6,790 nucleotides of DNA from Candidatus Zixiibacteriota bacterium (GTDB lineage: Bacteria; Zixibacteria; MSB-5A5; SM1-73): assembly GCA_029933635.1 (NCBI GenBank), contig JAOZNS010000145.1:1-6790 (forward strand), read 5' to 3'. Positions 4,303-6,790 of the stretch are shown here, in pieces. How positions within the stretch are numbered: the stretch's first letter is position 1; each line of letters opens with the position of its first letter. The notes beneath the pieces were generated by a model. That model ran no database searches. It was given only the letters and a program-made list of their open reading frames with translations, and was not told the DNA's origin. The translations under genes were made by a program, and so were the position numbers.

Positions 4303-6690
4303 ATGAAAAGAATTGAGACGATAGCTTTCATTCTCTTAATTATTGGGGGGGTGTTTACCCCTCGGGTTTATCCTAAGTTTGAACCTAAATTAGGTAATGA
4401 TATAGTCAGAGGAGACCCTCCATTTTTTACCTTTCCTCCACCTGCGGATAGCATCTGGGTGAGGGAGGGAGATACCCTCCAATTCGAGGTGCGGGCGGAG
4501 GACCCAGATGGGGGATGGATTGGCCTTATTGCCTATGGACTTCCTCCCCAATCCCATTTCGAGGATTTAGGAGGAGGGGAAGGGAAGTTCACCTATACAC
4601 CGGATTTTTACCAAGCTTATGGGATCTACCATCCCTACTTTGTAGCAGTAGATATTGAAGGATATGCCGACACCGTGGACCTGACTATCTTCCTGTTAGA
4701 TGTCAACCAACCTCCTTGGTTTTCCTCAATTTTACCAGATACTGTTACCCTCTACGAAGAAGAAAGTCTGTTGGATACGATCTCTGCCTCGGATCTTACG
4801 GATCCGGAGAGGGGACCGCTTAGAATCTTCATTACGGATACCCTCTCCTTACCAAAGGAATTTAATTTCCAGGCGTATCCTTATAAGAGTATGGGCATCA
4901 TAAGTTTCTCCCCAGGATATGATTTCTCCTATCACCATCCGGAAGGGACATTTAAGGTTCAGTTTTATATTACTGATCGTCAGGGCCTCTCCTCTGATAC
5001 TCAAATGGTGACTTTTCACGTAAGAAATCTTAACCGCTTTCCTTCCTTACAGATAGATCCAAATTTCTTAGATCTTGTGGCTGGGGATACTGCCTTAATT
5101 TCCCTATATGCATCTGATCCAGACAGCGATGATGTGCTCCAAGTAATGGCGGACCCTTCCCCGGAAGGGGCAAAGGTGGAGTTCAATTCCCAAACTGGAG
5201 AGGGGACTTTTACTTGGGTTACAACCATTGAAGATACTGGGCTGAACAAGATAACCTTTATTTGTGATGATGGCCAAGGGGGGGAGGATTCGGTGGTGGC
5301 AAATGTATTTGTAGAAAGCCCTTTCTCCTTTACCCTGAGAATACCTAATTTTAAGGGATGGCCGGGCCAAAGGGGTGTTCATCTGCCCATATATTTGGAT
5401 AGCCGGGATTACATTGGCGGATTCAATATCCTCATCACCTATGATGTGACAGTGGCCGAGTTGGTTGAGGTTCAACCATATCCAGCCCTGGAATCATTTA
5501 GCTTCCATCTTAGTGGCGATGGAACCGATCAGCTTAAGATAGTGGGTCTCTGTGATCTTCCTAATTCAATTGATACCCCCCCCATCCCTCCAGGGAGGAA
5601 CAGACCATTAGTTGATTTGATCGTTAATCTCAGTTCTTACTTCAATGACTTCTCCGTTCCGGTAAGGTTTATCACCGAAAAGTGTGGTGATAATGTTCTT
5701 ACAGATAGTCTGGGCCTCTATATGTGGAGCACTGATCCGGAGTGTCCTCCCGATACAGTGCCCGGGAATCCTCATCCGAACCCTGCCCTGGACTTGGTGA
5801 ATGGCTCCATCTACCTGCAGAAGGTGGATAAAGGTGATGTGAATTTGGATGGACTGCGTTACAACATCGCAGATGCGGTCTATTTCTGTGGATATCTATT
5901 GGGGGATGTAACCCTGATGGATCCCCCTCGACAGGGTGCCGCTTCAGACATTAATGGAGATGGACATTTCTGGTCCATTGCCGACCTCATTATGCTGGTG
6001 AATATAGTCAATGGAAACATTCCCCCACCTCCGAAGCCATTGCTTCCTCCGGGGGAAACAATGGTGAATTTGGTGGAGGAGAATGGTCTTATGGCGGTGC
6101 AGCCGGATTTGACCACATCCCTTGGTGGAGTCTACTTTGTCTTCCAGTACCAGGGCAGGATAGGGAGTCCTTTCTTGACCAAGAGGTCTCGGGGGATGAG
6201 GCTGGAGACCAGGGATGATGGGAGCAAATTACGGGTGGTTCTCTATAGCTTAGAGGGAGGAGAGATAGCTGGTGGAGATGGGCCGATCTTAATGATCCCT
6301 GTGGAAGGTGAGATCAGTTTGGAGAGAGCGGAGCTTGCTGATGAAGATGGCCGGCTCATCTATGGGAAAGTTAGTTCAGAATCGGTCAATCCAGGGGTCT
6401 TTGCTCTCAGTCAAAATTATCCTAATCCGTTTAATTCAACCACAGCTATCAGCTATCAGTTGTCAGTGGTCAGTCAGTCTCACATTACTCTAAGGGTTTA
6501 CAACATTGCTGGGCAGTTGGTGAGGACTTTGGTAGATGAGGGACAGGGACCTGGGGTTTATTCTGTTAGCTGGGATGGGAGGGATGTCCAAGGGCACGAG
6601 GTTGGTTCAGGGGTATATTTTTACAGGTTAAAGGTAGAAGGTGATGGGTTAAAGGTATCAGAAACGAGGAGGATGATTCTGTTGCGGTAG
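4303..6690 (+). CDS. Exported multidomain protein: cadherin/Ig-like, cohesin-like, dockerin-like, sorting tail
   Basis: Start chosen at ATG 4303 (795 residues). Residues 1-24 look like a signal peptide (KR then AFILLIIGGVF). Residues 38-132, 133-242 and 243-337 are three cadherin/Ig-like beta domains with repeated 'DPDG', 'DVNQPP' and 'ASDPDSDD' calcium-linker-like motifs. Residues 343-505 resemble a cohesin fold: an opening beta strand (FTLRI), a PGQxGVHLPIYLDS segment, GGFNILITYD and a late FSVPVRFIT strand. Residues 511-571 are a dockerin-like pair, loops D512-V-N-x-D-G ... D524 and D549-I-N-x-D-G ... D561. Residues 572-695 are a beta domain shared with gene 1. Residues 700-795 are the sorting tail (NYPNPFNSTT, YNIAGQLV, VSWDGRD, SGVYFYRL, RRMILLR). 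No enzymatic motif is seen; adhesion or surface-layer assembly is possible. It is a paralogue of gene 1 over the C-terminal part. Confidence 0.9.
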   Translation: MKRIETIAFILLIIGGVFTPRVYPKFEPKLGNDIVRGDPPFFTFPPPADSIWVREGDTLQFEVRAEDPDGGWIGLIAYGLPPQSHFEDLGGGEGKFTYTPDFYQAYGIYHPYFVAVDIEGYADTVDLTIFLLDVNQPPWFSSILPDTVTLYEEESLLDTISASDLTDPERGPLRIFITDTLSLPKEFNFQAYPYKSMGIISFSPGYDFSYHHPEGTFKVQFYITDRQGLSSDTQMVTFHVRNLNRFPSLQIDPNFLDLVAGDTALISLYASDPDSDDVLQVMADPSPEGAKVEFNSQTGEGTFTWVTTIEDTGLNKITFICDDGQGGEDSVVANVFVESPFSFTLRIPNFKGWPGQRGVHLPIYLDSRDYIGGFNILITYDVTVAELVEVQPYPALESFSFHLSGDGTDQLKIVGLCDLPNSIDTPPIPPGRNRPLVDLIVNLSSYFNDFSVPVRFITEKCGDNVLTDSLGLYMWSTDPECPPDTVPGNPHPNPALDLVNGSIYLQKVDKGDVNLDGLRYNIADAVYFCGYLLGDVTLMDPPRQGAASDINGDGHFWSIADLIMLVNIVNGNIPPPPKPLLPPGETMVNLVEENGLMAVQPDLTTSLGGVYFVFQYQGRIGSPFLTKRSRGMRLETRDDGSKLRVVLYSLEGGEIAGGDGPILMIPVEGEISLERAELADEDGRLIYGKVSSESVNPGVFALSQNYPNPFNSTTAISYQLSVVSQSHITLRVYNIAGQLVRTLVDEGQGPGVYSVSWDGRDVQGHEVGSGVYFYRLKVEGDGLKVSETRRMILLR
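6446..6473 (+). repeat. Heptanucleotide tandem repeat in the gene 3 tail, first array
   Basis: Four 7-base units in a row: CTATCAG twice, then TTGTCAG and TGGTCAG, followed by a partial TCAG. They are translated as part of AISYQLSVVSQS in the loop after NYPNPFNSTT. Gene 2 has two similar units in the same loop (3495-3508); gene 1 has none, with an ordinary DLPQDVE in that place. Confidence 0.85.
6625..6659 (+). repeat. Heptanucleotide tandem repeat in the gene 3 tail, second array
   Basis: Five 7-base units of the AGGTTAA type (one exact, four variants: AGGTAGA, AGGTGAT, GGGTTAA, AGGTATC), coding for RLKVEGDGLKVSET. It matches the array at 3673-3707 unit by unit, and the third and fifth units are identical in both genes. 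Confidence 0.85.
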
Positions 6691-6737
6691 AGGAGGGTCT
6701 TTTCTACTGCACTTTAATGCGGATTTGTAGCTTGTAG

Positions 6738-6759
6738 GGACAGGTCTTTAGACCTGTCC
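6738..6759. repeat. REP-like hairpin, GTAGGGACAG family, after gene 3
   Basis: Perfect 10-bp arms GGACAGGTCT (6738-6747) and AGACCTGTCC (6750-6759) with a TT centre, preceded by GTAG. It lies 47 bases after the gene 3 stop, where it may also act as an mRNA 3' end. A weaker palindrome AGAC/GTCT (6766-6769 / 6775-6778) follows, perhaps the start of a second copy. The sequence ends at 6790 before this can be judged. Confidence 0.75.
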
Positions 6760-6790
6760 GAGAGCAGACTTCAGGTCTATTCTTACAGAG

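Overview
The window looks like chromosome from an uncultured or poorly studied bacterium of the FCB group, for example Zixibacteria, KSB1, WOR-3 or a similar lineage. This is an inference. It rests on three consecutive same-strand genes for secreted proteins that all end in the 'NYPNPFN ... YNIxGQ ... VSWDG ... GVYFYRL ... RKMxLxx' tail, the FlgD-like / type IX secretion (T9SS) C-terminal sorting domain common in that group. No housekeeping gene, RNA gene, transposase or secretion-machinery gene is present to fix the taxonomy.

Layout. (1) Bases 3-788 hold the 3' part of a gene cut by the left edge: a dockerin-like pair of calcium loops, a beta-rich domain and a sorting tail. (2) Bases 789-1404 are non-coding and crowded with hairpins: a 12-bp hairpin just after gene 1, a tandem cluster of six REP-like palindromes of two related types inside a duplicated ~91-bp segment, then a leader-like stretch of further hairpins ending in an excellent intrinsic terminator a few bases before gene 2. 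(3) Bases 1405-3738 encode a secreted LVIVD-repeat protein with 14 beta-propeller-type repeats and a sorting tail. (4) Bases 3739-4302 are AT-rich and non-coding, with REP-like hairpins at both ends and a long-armed inverted repeat. (5) Bases 4303-6690 encode a ~795-residue exported protein: three cadherin/Ig-like domains, a cohesin-like domain, a dockerin-like pair, a beta domain and a sorting tail. (6) The right edge carries another REP-like hairpin.

How the genes relate. Gene 1 and gene 3 are paralogous from the dockerin-like pair to the C-terminus, and gene 2 shares only the tail. The tails of genes 2 and 3 are far closer to each other at DNA level (about 87% by hand count over 183 bases) than to gene 1, and the likeness continues past the stop codon. 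Heptanucleotide tandem repeats lie inside the tail coding sequence of genes 2 and 3 and are absent from gene 1. The three products are probably independently transcribed surface or extracellular proteins using one export route. No enzyme active site was recognised in any of them.

The most unusual signals are the in-frame heptanucleotide arrays, the REP-like cluster with covarying arms, the leader with terminator in front of gene 2, and the dockerin-like loops that are one residue longer than the canonical form.
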